Below are positions 1-9,100 of a stretch of 10,435 nucleotides of DNA, in pieces (position 1 is the stretch's first letter; each line of letters starts with the position of its first letter). The translations under genes and the position numbers were made by a program. The notes under the pieces were generated by a model. The model had not been told where the DNA came from and did no database searches. It worked only from the letters and a program-made list of their open reading frames with translations. Source of the DNA: a bacterium (GTDB taxonomy: Bacteria > Joyebacterota > Joyebacteria > Joyebacterales > Joyebacteraceae). The DNA is taken from NCBI GenBank assembly GCA_025774935.1, contig JALGZK010000032.1:1-10435 (forward strand). The letters are read 5' to 3'.

Positions 1-1475
1 ACCGTCTCTCCATCGAGCGTGATCGTGGGGCGCACGACCATGAACCCCCACGAGACGCTCGCCTCGTTCTCGCCTCCAATGAGGAGGTTGTCGCCCAGCC
101 AGAGCGTGGCGTCGCCGTACGACTTCGAGTCCCAGAGGGCGTACCCGATCGGATTCGTGATCTGCGGATTCGTTCCGATCTCGAACCCGCCGAGCCGACG
201 ACTTTCTCCCGTTCCCTGCGAGAGCACGAGCTGGAGAAGCTCGTCGTTCTCCTCCGCGGTCGCATAGACGAGTTCGCCGTCCCGGAGCTCGAGCCGGATG
301 CCGGTGATCCTGACGCCAAAGTAGTCGGTCATGCCGCCCATCACGATCCCGCTCGCCGTTCCTGCGACGGGAGCGACGATTACCTTCCCCGCGGGCAGGT
401 GCCCCCACCCTCTCCCGTGCTCCACCTCCCACTCCGAGATGATCCCGTCGTCGACGAACACCTCGCGCGCCGAGATGCTGAACGTGAGATCCGTCCCCCC
501 GTCCGAAGTGATCGCAACGTCGCTCCCACTTCCGAGCACGTCCTTGAGCGCGTTGCACCGGCGCTCCATCTCGCGGTAGTCGGCATCGATCGCTGTCCAG
601 CAGGCGTCGTGGAGATCGTGGAAGTCGATGCCCATTACCTCCGCCTTCTGAGGAGTCGGATAGCCGAGGTAGATGAATCGCTTGCCACTGTTGATGAGGG
701 CGCGGCTGACCGGATCCTCGAGCGGGTATCCGGGGATGCCGGCGTAGAGGAACTTCGTCCCGCTCTCCACGAGCCTCTTCAGGAACTGCGCCCTGTCGCC
801 CGGCGCGGCGTCCGGGGCGTACCCCTCGCCGTTCTCGAACGGATAGTCCAGCGGCTCCTCGATCACGATCACCGACGAGAGCCCGTCCTTCCACTGCAGG
901 ATGAAGTCGCCCAGCGGTCCTTTGCCCGTGTGAAGGAGACAGTGAGCGCCGACCACCTCGATCGCGCGGTCGAGCGGCTGGATGATGTCCTTCTGCACGA
1001 GGTCGCCTCGAATGATGACGACGTCGCCTTCCTTCGTACCGAGGCAGTCCTGGATCACCTTCCTCGCGATCGCTTCCTGGTCGACCTCGAGCATCTCGCG
1101 GCGCCGCCACCCGAGCATGCTCGCGGAGATCATCTCCCTCACGTCGCCCTCGAGCCCCGCGTGCTCTCCGATCCCTCGAGCGAGGTAGAAGTTGCGGGCG
1201 ACGGCACGGTAGTACTTCTCGACGACTCCCCCATGCTCGACTCGGCGGCTCATCTCCACGAGCCCCGCCTTCTCGAGTTCTTTGATGTGGTAGTGCACTC
1301 GGCCGCGGGTCGCGCCGATCCAGTCCGAGACCTGCTTCGCCGTTCCCGGGCGCTCGATCAGGAGCGCCAGGATGCGCACGCGCTCGGGATTCGAGAGCGC
1401 CTTGATCTGCGCGTCGCGGTCGACGACGGTGAGTTCCCGCTGGAGGGAGTCGCGCTCGGTCTCGTCGGTGAGCAT
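1..1475 (-). CDS. ArsR-like winged-helix protein fused to degenerate M29 aminopeptidase-like domain (3' end cut)
   Basis: Open from ATG at 1475 to the window edge: 491 codons without a stop, C-terminus missing. An AGGAG ribosome site (1482-1486) sits 6 nt before the ATG. Residues about 22-98 form an ArsR/HTH_20-like winged helix: SNPERVRILALL, a recognition helix around RGRVHYHIKELEKAGLVE, then a wing ending VVEKYYRAVAR. Residues about 130-491 resemble COG2309/M29 leucyl aminopeptidases: GTDLTF (327-332), LPAGKVIVAP (360-369), FEIGTNP (431-437), LGDN (460-463), GG.N and TLDGE (486-490). Compared from memory with active M29 enzymes, the metal-ligand Glu of the LPxxEVFTAP motif is Lys364, the His before the LGDN-like segment is Thr457, and the late His/Asp pair is Ser475/Gly477; only Glu432 seems kept. 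Loss of peptidase activity and a role as a ligand-sensing transcription factor are inferences. The target genes and ligand are not visible. Confidence 0.8.
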   Translation of the reverse strand, partial: MLTDETERDSLQRELTVVDRDAQIKALSNPERVRILALLIERPGTAKQVSDWIGATRGRVHYHIKELEKAGLVEMSRRVEHGGVVEKYYRAVARNFYLARGIGEHAGLEGDVREMISASMLGWRRREMLEVDQEAIARKVIQDCLGTKEGDVVIIRGDLVQKDIIQPLDRAIEVVGAHCLLHTGKGPLGDFILQWKDGLSSVIVIEEPLDYPFENGEGYAPDAAPGDRAQFLKRLVESGTKFLYAGIPGYPLEDPVSRALINSGKRFIYLGYPTPQKAEVMGIDFHDLHDACWTAIDADYREMERRCNALKDVLGSGSDVAITSDGGTDLTFSISAREVFVDDGIISEWEVEHGRGWGHLPAGKVIVAPVAGTASGIVMGGMTDYFGVRITGIRLELRDGELVYATAEENDELLQLVLSQGTGESRRLGGFEIGTNPQITNPIGYALWDSKSYGDATLWLGDNLLIGGENEASVSWGFMVVRPTITLDGET

Positions 1476-1547
1476 GCGAGTCTCCTGGCGAACGAGGCTC
1501 GGTGCGGCGTGGGGCGCGCAGTGCCGGTCTAATTTTCCAGCGCGTCC

Positions 1548-1577
1548 ATTGTACCATTGCCGAGTGGTATTCGTCAA
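1548..1577 (-). promoter_or_regulatory. Sigma-70-type promoter of the HTH-M29 gene
   Basis: Read on the minus strand, TTGACG (1572-1577) and TACAAT (1548-1553) are separated by 18 bases. Both boxes differ from consensus at one position. The predicted transcript begins near 1541 and reaches the ATG at 1475 after about 65 nt, with AGGAG just before it. Confidence 0.7.
1552..1569. promoter_or_regulatory. Candidate operator: TACCA-N8-TGGTA inverted repeat in promoter spacer
   Basis: TACCA (1552-1556) and TGGTA (1565-1569) are perfect inverted copies around an 8-base centre. The element fills the spacer of the minus-strand promoter and overlaps the first two bases of its -10 box. ArsR-type dimers commonly bind such dyads to block polymerase, and the adjacent gene encodes an ArsR-like domain, so autorepression is the simplest reading. 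Arms of 5 bases are short and could arise by chance. Confidence 0.45.
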
Positions 1578-1640
1578 CTGCTAATCCGCCCCCCTCTCCC
1601 GAAACAGCCCGCTGGAAGGGGATTTGCGGGGCGTTTGCGC

Positions 1641-3016
<1,376 letters not shown>

Positions 3017-3046
3017 GTCGGGAGCCCGGGGCCGGAGGGAGACGAC

Positions 3047-3439
3047 ATGCCCAACCCTTCCGGAGTGAACAGACGGAAACGCGCGAGGCAGGAGCCGCCG
3101 CGCTTCCTGCGGAAACCGTTCGCGGGCTACGGCCGCGGCGCATCGTCCAAGATCCTCCGCATCCTCGGCTGGACGCTCGCGATCTGGTTCGTCTCGGCAA
3201 TCCTCCTCGGCGACTCGGGTCTCTTCTCCATCTTCCGAATGCGCTCGATGAAGAGCGATCTGGTGGAGGAGAACGAAGCGCTCGAGGCCGAGCGCGACGT
3301 GACGGCCGAGTACCGGGACGACCTCGAGAACGACCCCGCCACGATCGAGCGGGTCGCCCGCGAGGACTACGGGATGATTCGTGAGGGAGAGACTGTCTAC
3401 CGTCTCCCCAGCGAGGAGACCGAGACGGAAGAGGAGTAG
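3047..3439 (+). CDS. FtsB/DivIC-family septum formation initiator
   Basis: A 130-residue bitopic membrane protein of the divisome; family members bind FtsL/FtsQ-type partners and help activate septal peptidoglycan synthesis. The N-terminus (1-35) is basic and cytoplasmic (NRRKRAR, LRKPF). One membrane segment spans about 37-56 (LRILGWTLAIWFVSAILL). A coiled coil follows at about 62-95 (MRSMKSDLVEENEALEAERD). The conserved tail motif NDPATIERVAREDYGMIREGE (95-115, YRLP at 118-121) is typical of FtsB/DivIC. The last residues are a Glu/Thr-rich tail. A GGAGGGAGA ribosome site precedes ATG 3047. The start lies 30 bases after eno, so it is probably in the eno operon. Whether it should be named ftsB or divIC cannot be settled from sequence alone; family membership is secure. 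Confidence 0.88.
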   Translation: MPNPSGVNRRKRARQEPPRFLRKPFAGYGRGASSKILRILGWTLAIWFVSAILLGDSGLFSIFRMRSMKSDLVEENEALEAERDVTAEYRDDLENDPATIERVAREDYGMIREGETVYRLPSEETETEEE

Positions 3440-3445
3440 CCCGCA

Positions 3446-3470
3446 GGCGCCGCGGCTGGGTCGCGGCGCC
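3446..3470 (+). terminator. GC-rich hairpin between the FtsB-like gene and ccsA
   Basis: GGCGCCGCG (3446-3454) pairs perfectly with CGCGGCGCC (3462-3470) around a 7-base loop. It begins 7 bases after the preceding stop codon. No T-run follows, so it is not a classic intrinsic terminator; it may attenuate readthrough or protect the upstream mRNA end. No clear promoter for ccsA was seen between 3471 and 3518. Confidence 0.45.
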
Positions 3471-3507
3471 GATGTCATAGCCCCACGCCACCCAATCACT
3501 TCGGAGC

Positions 3508-3514
3508 AAGGAGA
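3508..3514 (+). promoter_or_regulatory. Ribosome binding site of ccsA
   Basis: AAGGAGA lies 4 nt before GTG 3519. It supports this non-ATG start over an in-frame ATG at 3381, which lies inside the upstream coding sequence. Confidence 0.6.
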
Positions 3515-3518
3515 CGCC

Positions 3519-4400
3519 GTGGATCCACAGGTTCTCATTGCACGAGACGCGTCACTCTTCGCAGCGGAGCGCACCGTTCTCTGGGTGGCGCTCTATGCGT
3601 ACGGAGTGGCGTTCGTCTGCTACGTGATGCACTTTTTCGCCCCACGGAACCGTCTGTTCCGCCAGGCGGCGACCGCGGCGCTCGTCGCCGCAGCGGGTCT
3701 CCAGACGGCCGTGATCGTGATCAGGACCGTCCTCAAGGGGGCCTCACCGTTCCAGAGCCTCTACGAGAGCCTCGCGTGGTTCGCGTGGTCGGCGGCGGTC
3801 GCCTACCTCGTGATCGAGTGGCGGAGGCACGTGAAGCTCCCGGGGTTTTTCGTCTCGCTCATCGCCGGAGGAGCGGTCCTCTACGCGCTTCTCGGACAGA
3901 ACCCAGAGATCAAGCCCCTCTTCCCCGCGCTCCAGAGCTCGTGGTTCTTCTGGCACGTCGCGATCGCGTTCGCGTCGTACGCGATCTTCGTGGTCGCGTT
4001 CGGGGTCGAGATCTCGTACCTGCTCCAGCTTCTCTTCTGGAAGCTAGGAGTGACCAAGGACTACGGCCTCACGCGGGACAACATCTCGAGGTTCCACCGC
4101 TCGGTGCACCAGCTCGTGCTCTTCGGGTTCCCGATGCTCACGTTCGGGATCATGTCCGGAGCGGCCTGGGCGAACGAGGCCTGGGGGGTCTACTGGCAGT
4201 GGGACCCGAAGGAGACGTGGTCCTTGATCACGTGGTTCGCGTTTGCGCTCTACCTGCACGCGAGGGTGATGCCGAGGTGGCGGGGCGCGCCGTCCTCGTT
4301 GATCATGATCCTCGCGTTCGCGTGCATGGTGACGACGTTCCTGGGTGTGTCCTGGCTCGCGAAGCTGTTCGGCGTTCCGAGCCTGCACCTCTACGGATAA
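3519..4400 (+). CDS. ccsA: Cytochrome c biogenesis protein CcsA (system II heme exporter/ligase subunit)
   Basis: With ResB/Ccs1, CcsA forms the system II synthase that delivers heme across the membrane and attaches it to CXXCH apocytochromes. The 293-residue product, from GTG 3519, is strongly hydrophobic with about eight membrane segments (for example 20-41, 50-69, 84-100, 108-125, 143-172, 197-214, 232-249, 258-275). The tryptophan-rich heme-handling (WWD) motif is clear: AWANEAWGVYWQWDPKETW (216-234). Histidines suited to axial heme ligation lie at 146 (WFFWHV), 197 and 290 (near the C-terminal SLHLYG). SPFQSLYESL (76-85) is also typical. An extended start at 3381 would overlap the upstream gene by 59 bases and adds a basic stretch unlike the family, so it was rejected. 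resB begins 10 bases downstream, confirming the functional pair. Confidence 0.95.
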   Translation: MDPQVLIARDASLFAAERTVLWVALYAYGVAFVCYVMHFFAPRNRLFRQAATAALVAAAGLQTAVIVIRTVLKGASPFQSLYESLAWFAWSAAVAYLVIEWRRHVKLPGFFVSLIAGGAVLYALLGQNPEIKPLFPALQSSWFFWHVAIAFASYAIFVVAFGVEISYLLQLLFWKLGVTKDYGLTRDNISRFHRSVHQLVLFGFPMLTFGIMSGAAWANEAWGVYWQWDPKETWSLITWFAFALYLHARVMPRWRGAPSSLIMILAFACMVTTFLGVSWLAKLFGVPSLHLYG

Positions 4401-4410
4401 GGGAGGCGGC

Positions 4411-5967
4411 ATGACCGAGCGAGCAGCAAGAAGCCACTCGAGTTGGACTGCCCCCTTCCGCTGGATCTGGCGGGAGCTGTCGCGGCTCCGACTCACCCTG
4501 TGGCTCCTCATCGTGATGTTCGTGGCGATGATCGTCGGTTCGATCTTCCCCCAGGGCTACGACCCCGAGATGTACATCTCGTCGTGGGGCGAGGCGAAGT
4601 ACGAGTCGATCGCGAGATGGGGAGTCCTGAACCTGTTCCACTCGAAGTTCTTTCTTACGCTGGGCATTGTCCTTCTCCTGAACCTCGTTGTCTGCAGCCT
4701 CGTGCGTTGGTTCGGGCGGTCGGGCGCACGGCTCGCGGGAGAACGCCCTCCCGCGTACGCACGCGAGGTCAAGCTCGAGGGCGGACACGGGATGTCACCG
4801 TCGGTGAAGGCGGTGAGCGTGCTCGAGTCGCGGGGGTACAAGGTCCTGAGCTCGACCGGAAACGTCGTCACGGCGAGACGAGGCCCGTGGCCGGAGGGAG
4901 TGAGTCTCCTCTACCACATCGCGATGGCGGTCGCGATCATCGGGTTCATCGTGTCGGCGCTCTTCGCGTTCGAGGGAGACGTCACGCTCTATCCCGACGA
5001 GCCTCAGCAGGTCGCCACCGTGAGTGACGAGACCGGCGCAATCCGTCTCGGTTTGGTGAAGCCCGACACGACCGCATGGGCCGACCGCTACGTCACGCTC
5101 AACCTGAACGAGTTCATCACGGAGTGGGAGTACTACGAGGAGAAGTACTATCCGCGCGACTGGTTCAGCGATCTCACCGTCGAGGACGACAACGGCCGCT
5201 CCCGCGACTTCATGATCGAGGTGAACCGCCCGCTCCGCGTGTCGGGGCTCACGTTCTACCAGATGGCGTACGACCAGACGTTCGACGTCGTCGTCATGCA
5301 GGACACGCTCGAGGTCGAGCGCGTGAGCGGGAGCGCATACGTGCCGTTCACGCTCGAGTCGATCGGCGGGATGTTCTTCCCCGGGACGATGAGGGTCGGC
5401 ACGCTCTACCAGAAGTACCACGACACCGAGCCGGTCGTTCCGCACACGCCGCTCAAGTGGCAGCCGCCGGCGGAAGGGGAGCCCGGAGAGGACGCCACTG
5501 ACGTCGGGGAGATGGCGCACGGAGAGGCGGAGGAGCCCGAGGGCGAACACGGCGAGGGAAGCGAGCATGCGGAGGAAGCCGCTCACGACGAGGAGGGCGA
5601 AGAGCTCGAGGAAGAGCCGCCTCCCCCGCCGCCCGAGAAGCTCGAGATCGGAGACCTCTCCGCAGAGGTTCCGCTCGAGGTCGAGGGCTACGAGGGATAC
5701 ACGCTCATCCTCGAGAACCCGTACGAGGGAAGCGTCCTCACCTACCGCCACGATCCGGGCGTGCCGCTCCTCTACCTCTCGATCATCGCGTTCATGGTCG
5801 GGCTCGCCATCCGGACGTACTGGCCGAGCTACCGCGTGAACCTGTGGATCGAAGACGGTGCCGACGGGCGCAAGGGCTGGCTCGCCTTCCGTGCAGCGGG
5901 CATGCTCGGTGAGCCGGAACTCATCGAGGAGGACCTCGTGAAGGCCCTTGCCGAGCCGGAGTTGTAG
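4411..5967 (+). CDS. resB: Cytochrome c biogenesis protein ResB/Ccs1
   Basis: Partner of CcsA in system II cytochrome c maturation; thought to hold the apocytochrome and help keep the exported heme reduced. The 518-residue product starts at ATG 4411, after GGGAGG. Membrane segments are near 27-47 (LRLTLWLLIVMFVAMIVGSIFP), 77-98, 166-187 (LLYHIAMAVAIIGF, with a candidate heme-ligand His169) and 450-468. A large extracytoplasmic domain lies between the third and fourth segments; FMIEVNRPLRVSGLTFYQMAYDQ (267-289) matches the ResB core. Odd: residues about 352-408 are a Glu/His/Pro-rich low-complexity insert ending in six prolines, placed just before the final conserved beta region. It is 10 bases after ccsA and surely co-translated with it. 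Family assignment is secure; the role of the insert is unknown. Confidence 0.95.
   Translation: MTERAARSHSSWTAPFRWIWRELSRLRLTLWLLIVMFVAMIVGSIFPQGYDPEMYISSWGEAKYESIARWGVLNLFHSKFFLTLGIVLLLNLVVCSLVRWFGRSGARLAGERPPAYAREVKLEGGHGMSPSVKAVSVLESRGYKVLSSTGNVVTARRGPWPEGVSLLYHIAMAVAIIGFIVSALFAFEGDVTLYPDEPQQVATVSDETGAIRLGLVKPDTTAWADRYVTLNLNEFITEWEYYEEKYYPRDWFSDLTVEDDNGRSRDFMIEVNRPLRVSGLTFYQMAYDQTFDVVVMQDTLEVERVSGSAYVPFTLESIGGMFFPGTMRVGTLYQKYHDTEPVVPHTPLKWQPPAEGEPGEDATDVGEMAHGEAEEPEGEHGEGSEHAEEAAHDEEGEELEEEPPPPPPEKLEIGDLSAEVPLEVEGYEGYTLILENPYEGSVLTYRHDPGVPLLYLSIIAFMVGLAIRTYWPSYRVNLWIEDGADGRKGWLAFRAAGMLGEPELIEEDLVKALAEPEL
5464..5634 (+). repeat. Acidic, His- and Pro-rich low-complexity segment within resB
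   Basis: Encodes residues about 352-408 of ResB, dominated by Glu, with five His, several Gly/Ala and a PPPPPP run at the end. The DNA is rich in GAG/GAA codons. The reading frame continues cleanly on both sides, so this is an in-frame linker insertion and not a frameshift. Confidence 0.75.
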
Positions 5968-5982
5968 TAACGTGGATTGGGC

Positions 5983-6011
5983 TTGACTCTTGCTGGCCTG
6001 AATGCTATATA
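5983..6011 (+). promoter_or_regulatory. Promoter of tRNA-fMet
   Basis: TTGACT (5983-5988), a 17-base spacer and TATATA (6006-6011). The predicted start lies within a few bases of 6018, about 10 nt before the mature tRNA 5' end. It shares the TTGACT box and 17-base spacing with the eno promoter. Confidence 0.75.
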
Positions 6012-6028
6012 TGTTCCGAAGTACATGA

Positions 6029-6105
<77 letters not shown>

Positions 6106-6110
6106 GGTCA

Positions 6111-6144
6111 GAGGAAGCCCGGGACACTCGTCCCGGGCTTCCTC
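6111..6144. terminator. 15-bp perfect hairpin between tRNA-fMet and the convergent large gene
   Basis: GAGGAAGCCCGGGAC (6111-6125) pairs without mismatch with 6130-6144 around loop ACTC. It lies 5 bases after the tRNA and 30 bases beyond the stop of the convergent minus-strand gene, so it could end transcription from both sides. Neither flank has a T-run; termination is inferred from stem strength and position. Confidence 0.65.
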
Positions 6145-6174
6145 GTACTCTCAGCCGGATGACAGGGCGAGACT

Positions 6175-9100
6175 CTACTCCAGCAACGTGACCTTGATGA
6201 CGCCCTCGAACCCAGGAGCCTCCATCCGGCACATGTAGACCCCGGATGCCGCACGGCCCCCGTGATCGGTACGGCCGTCCCAATACACCGACTGCCGGCC
6301 CGCAGCACACTCGCGATCACACAAGGACGTTATGCGTCTGCCGGCGACGTCGTACAGCACGACCGAGACACGACCGCCCGGCTCGGGCACGTCGAAGAAC
6401 ACGGACGTTGCCGGATTGAAAGGATTGGGAACAGCACCCACCAAGGCATACCGTACCGGCGCCCGATCCGGCACATCCACACACAGAGGCCCAGAGCCGG
6501 TGCCATGGTCGCTTGTCTCAACCCTGTAGCAGCACAGCTCGCCCGGAACGGCGGTCTCGTCGACGTGGACGTACCTCCCATCACCGTGCGACTCGATCGA
6601 GGCAAGTAGCACGTACTCTCCGTCCTGGGCGCCCACCGCGCGGTAGATCTCGTAGGTGGCCCCAGAGCCTGCCCCGCCGTACCACTGCACCTCCACGCCG
6701 TTCTCACCTGCGACGGCCGAGAGCAGCGCGAGCTCCACCGGAGTGTTCTGCCAGTAGACGACGGTGCTGTCGCTCGAGCCACAGCCGCTGCGAACCACCA
6801 GCGGTCCGGACTGGGCTTCTGGCGGGACGACCAGGCGGATCCAGGAGTCGGTCCAGTCAAGACACTCGGTGGGCAGCACCGGGACTCTCGGTCCCGCACC
6901 CTCGCCCACAAACACCACTCGGTACTCCGCCGGGTCCAAGGTATCGGGACCGTCTCCGAAACGGGACCCATAGATGTTCAGCTCGTCACCGGGGTCACAG
7001 CCGCTCGGAGGGTCCAGAGAGGCGACCGCGGGTGCGCACGTTGCATACGCGACATCGCCGTTGCTGAGGCTTGCGCCGAGGATGCTCACGTCGCCCACGG
7101 CAGCGTTGCAGCTTGCCGCGCGGCTCTCGGAGACGAGAGTGGCGTAGACCTCGTAGGCTCCGAGCGACGTCAGCGGCTGGGGCCCCGGACCGCCAAACAG
7201 CGTATCAGTAAGGTAACCTCCGGCCAGGAGGTCGACAAGGAAGCCCGTGTCCGCACTGACGCCCAACTGAGGGGCTGCCTGCGCCAACGGTTCCAGGCTC
7301 ATGAAGAGCAGCATGTCGAAGCCATCGAAGTCGACGTCGTAGCCGGCCGGCCCTACGTCGAGCCGTGCCAGAGCGGCTCCCGCACCCTCAGGGGCATCGT
7401 CGAGTATCGTGCCGATGTCCGCGGCCGTCACTCCTTCGAGAAGACCGAACAGCTCTGCGCCGCCGGCAAGTCTGGGGATATACGGCGTCTCGCTCGAAGG
7501 GTCGATGAAGGGATTGGCCGCCATCGGTCCAGGATGCGTCTCGATCTGCGCGCCACTCACCGTCCCCCAAGAGCCGCTGGTGTCGTGGCTGCAGATGACG
7601 AAACGCCCCTGGCCGCCTGCAGAGGCTCCGAAGCCGCCTCGCCCGCCTCCAGTGAAGATGGCTGGAGATCCGGCGCTGATCAGCGAACCAGTGAACATCA
7701 CTGTGCCGCCTGCGCCACCGGCACCGCTCCCACCTAGGCCACCGAGACCGCCAGGCGCGCCAGTCCCACCGTCACCTCCGTTTCTGCCGTTCTGGTTAGG
7801 CGGATTCAGGCCCGCGCCCGGGAGCCCGGGGTCACCCGATTGCCCCGGCAAACCCGGACTCCCGTCGGAACCAAGGTCGCCGGTCAGCCCGGAGCCGCCG
7901 CCGACGTGAAACTCCCCTGCAACCTGGACGACGCCCCGCGCCGCAAGTTCTAGAGCGCCCCCACCTCCCCCACCTGGCCCTCCGGCCCCGCTCCTCCCTC
8001 CATCGCCGCCGGCTCCACCATCGCCGCCCTGACCACCGTCGCCGCCGACGCCATTGAGATGAGGACAGCCTACTGATCCGTATGTCGCCGCACCGCCACC
8101 GCCGCCACCGCCACCGCCGCCGCCATTTCCTCCGCCACCGGAGCCTCCACTACCACCCCCGCCGCCACCCCCTCCACCCGAGAGCACTGGCCCGACGCTG
8201 GCCTGCTGCCCCGACGTCCCGGGTCCCCCTCCATGACCGTCCGGCCCTTGAGCCGCCTCGATGGCGGGCCAGCTCTCGCCATCATCTCCAGCTTCTACAG
8301 CCAGTAACTCGGCCGGTGTGCATGATCCGTATGGAGGGGGGGGGGTGTGCGCGGTAGAACCAGCCTGCCCCCCTTGCCCGCCGGCCAGGTTGCAGACTCC
8401 GTCGACGTCCCATACGGCCGGGTCGCCCCCGTTCCCGCCAGGACCTCCACCGGCACTCGGGCCTATCCCCGCGTCCCCGGCGAGGCCGGGTTGTCCTTCC
8501 GTCACCGGCACCGGACCGTTGTTGGGGCAGTTCGGATAGTGCCATTCCGGCTCACCGTGTTCCCCAGGTGTGTTCTGGAGCTGGCCAGGGAACCAGGTTC
8601 CTCGCCCTTTCGCCCCGCCCTGCCCTCCGGGTTGTCCTGACTCACCTGCCACCCAGGCGCCGCCTGCTCCTCCGGCTCCTCCACCGGGTCCGGAGACATC
8701 TCCTGTCGCTGAGAAAGCGACGCCAGCAGTCGCGTCGAACGCCACGTTGTTCAACGCCAGCAGCGATACACCACTGGGACCAGATGCGGTGATGAGCTCG
8801 TGCGGGCCAATCGTGAGGTCGCCCTGGAAGACGAACTCCGCAACTCCGCCGTCAATGCCGGCGTTGAAAGGCACTCCATTGAACTGACCGGAATCGCCGT
8901 TGATGGTAAGCAGCTCGGAGTCGATGACCACCAGCCCGTAGTCGAACTCCTGAACGCGGTCGTCCTGGGAGTCCGCCACCCATACCGCAGCCCGCGCTGC
9001 TCCCCCGCTCCACAACTGCACGGCGACGCCAGTGGGCGAAGTGAATTCCCCGTCCCCGGTTCCGGGCGAGCCCCACGCAGCAAGGAAGTCGCCCTCCTGT

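Larger units (their letters stand above)
7597..8694 (-). repeat. PGRS-like glycine-rich coding region
   Basis: Encodes residues about 405-770 of the large secreted protein, with irregular GG.GG, GDGG and collagen-like GxP units (GLPGQSGDPGLPG). Segments such as GGGGGGALELAARGVVQVAGEFHVGG (645 onward) alternate glycine loops with beta strands, a style seen in large secreted proteins of myxobacteria and planctomycetes. At the DNA level it is C-rich on the plus strand with many CCG/CCA triplets. Confidence 0.8.

Noticed and set aside
399-1532. Long plus-strand open frame of 377 codons
   Set aside because: It lies antisense to the HTH-M29 gene, has no recognisable domain and shows the His/Arg/Asp-rich composition typical of antisense frames in GC-rich DNA.
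3381-3518. N-terminal extension of CcsA from ATG 3381
   Set aside because: It overlaps the FtsB-like coding sequence by 59 bases, is basic and unlike CcsA, and GTG 3519 has a clear ribosome site.
8092-8178. Possible CRISPR or tandem direct-repeat array in the C-rich region
   Set aside because: The repetition is irregular triplets encoding glycine, without constant repeats and unique spacers.
8570-8887. Plus-strand proline-rich frame opposite the glycine-rich region
   Set aside because: Pro/Ala/Ser content is the direct antisense image of GGN/GCN codons on the other strand.
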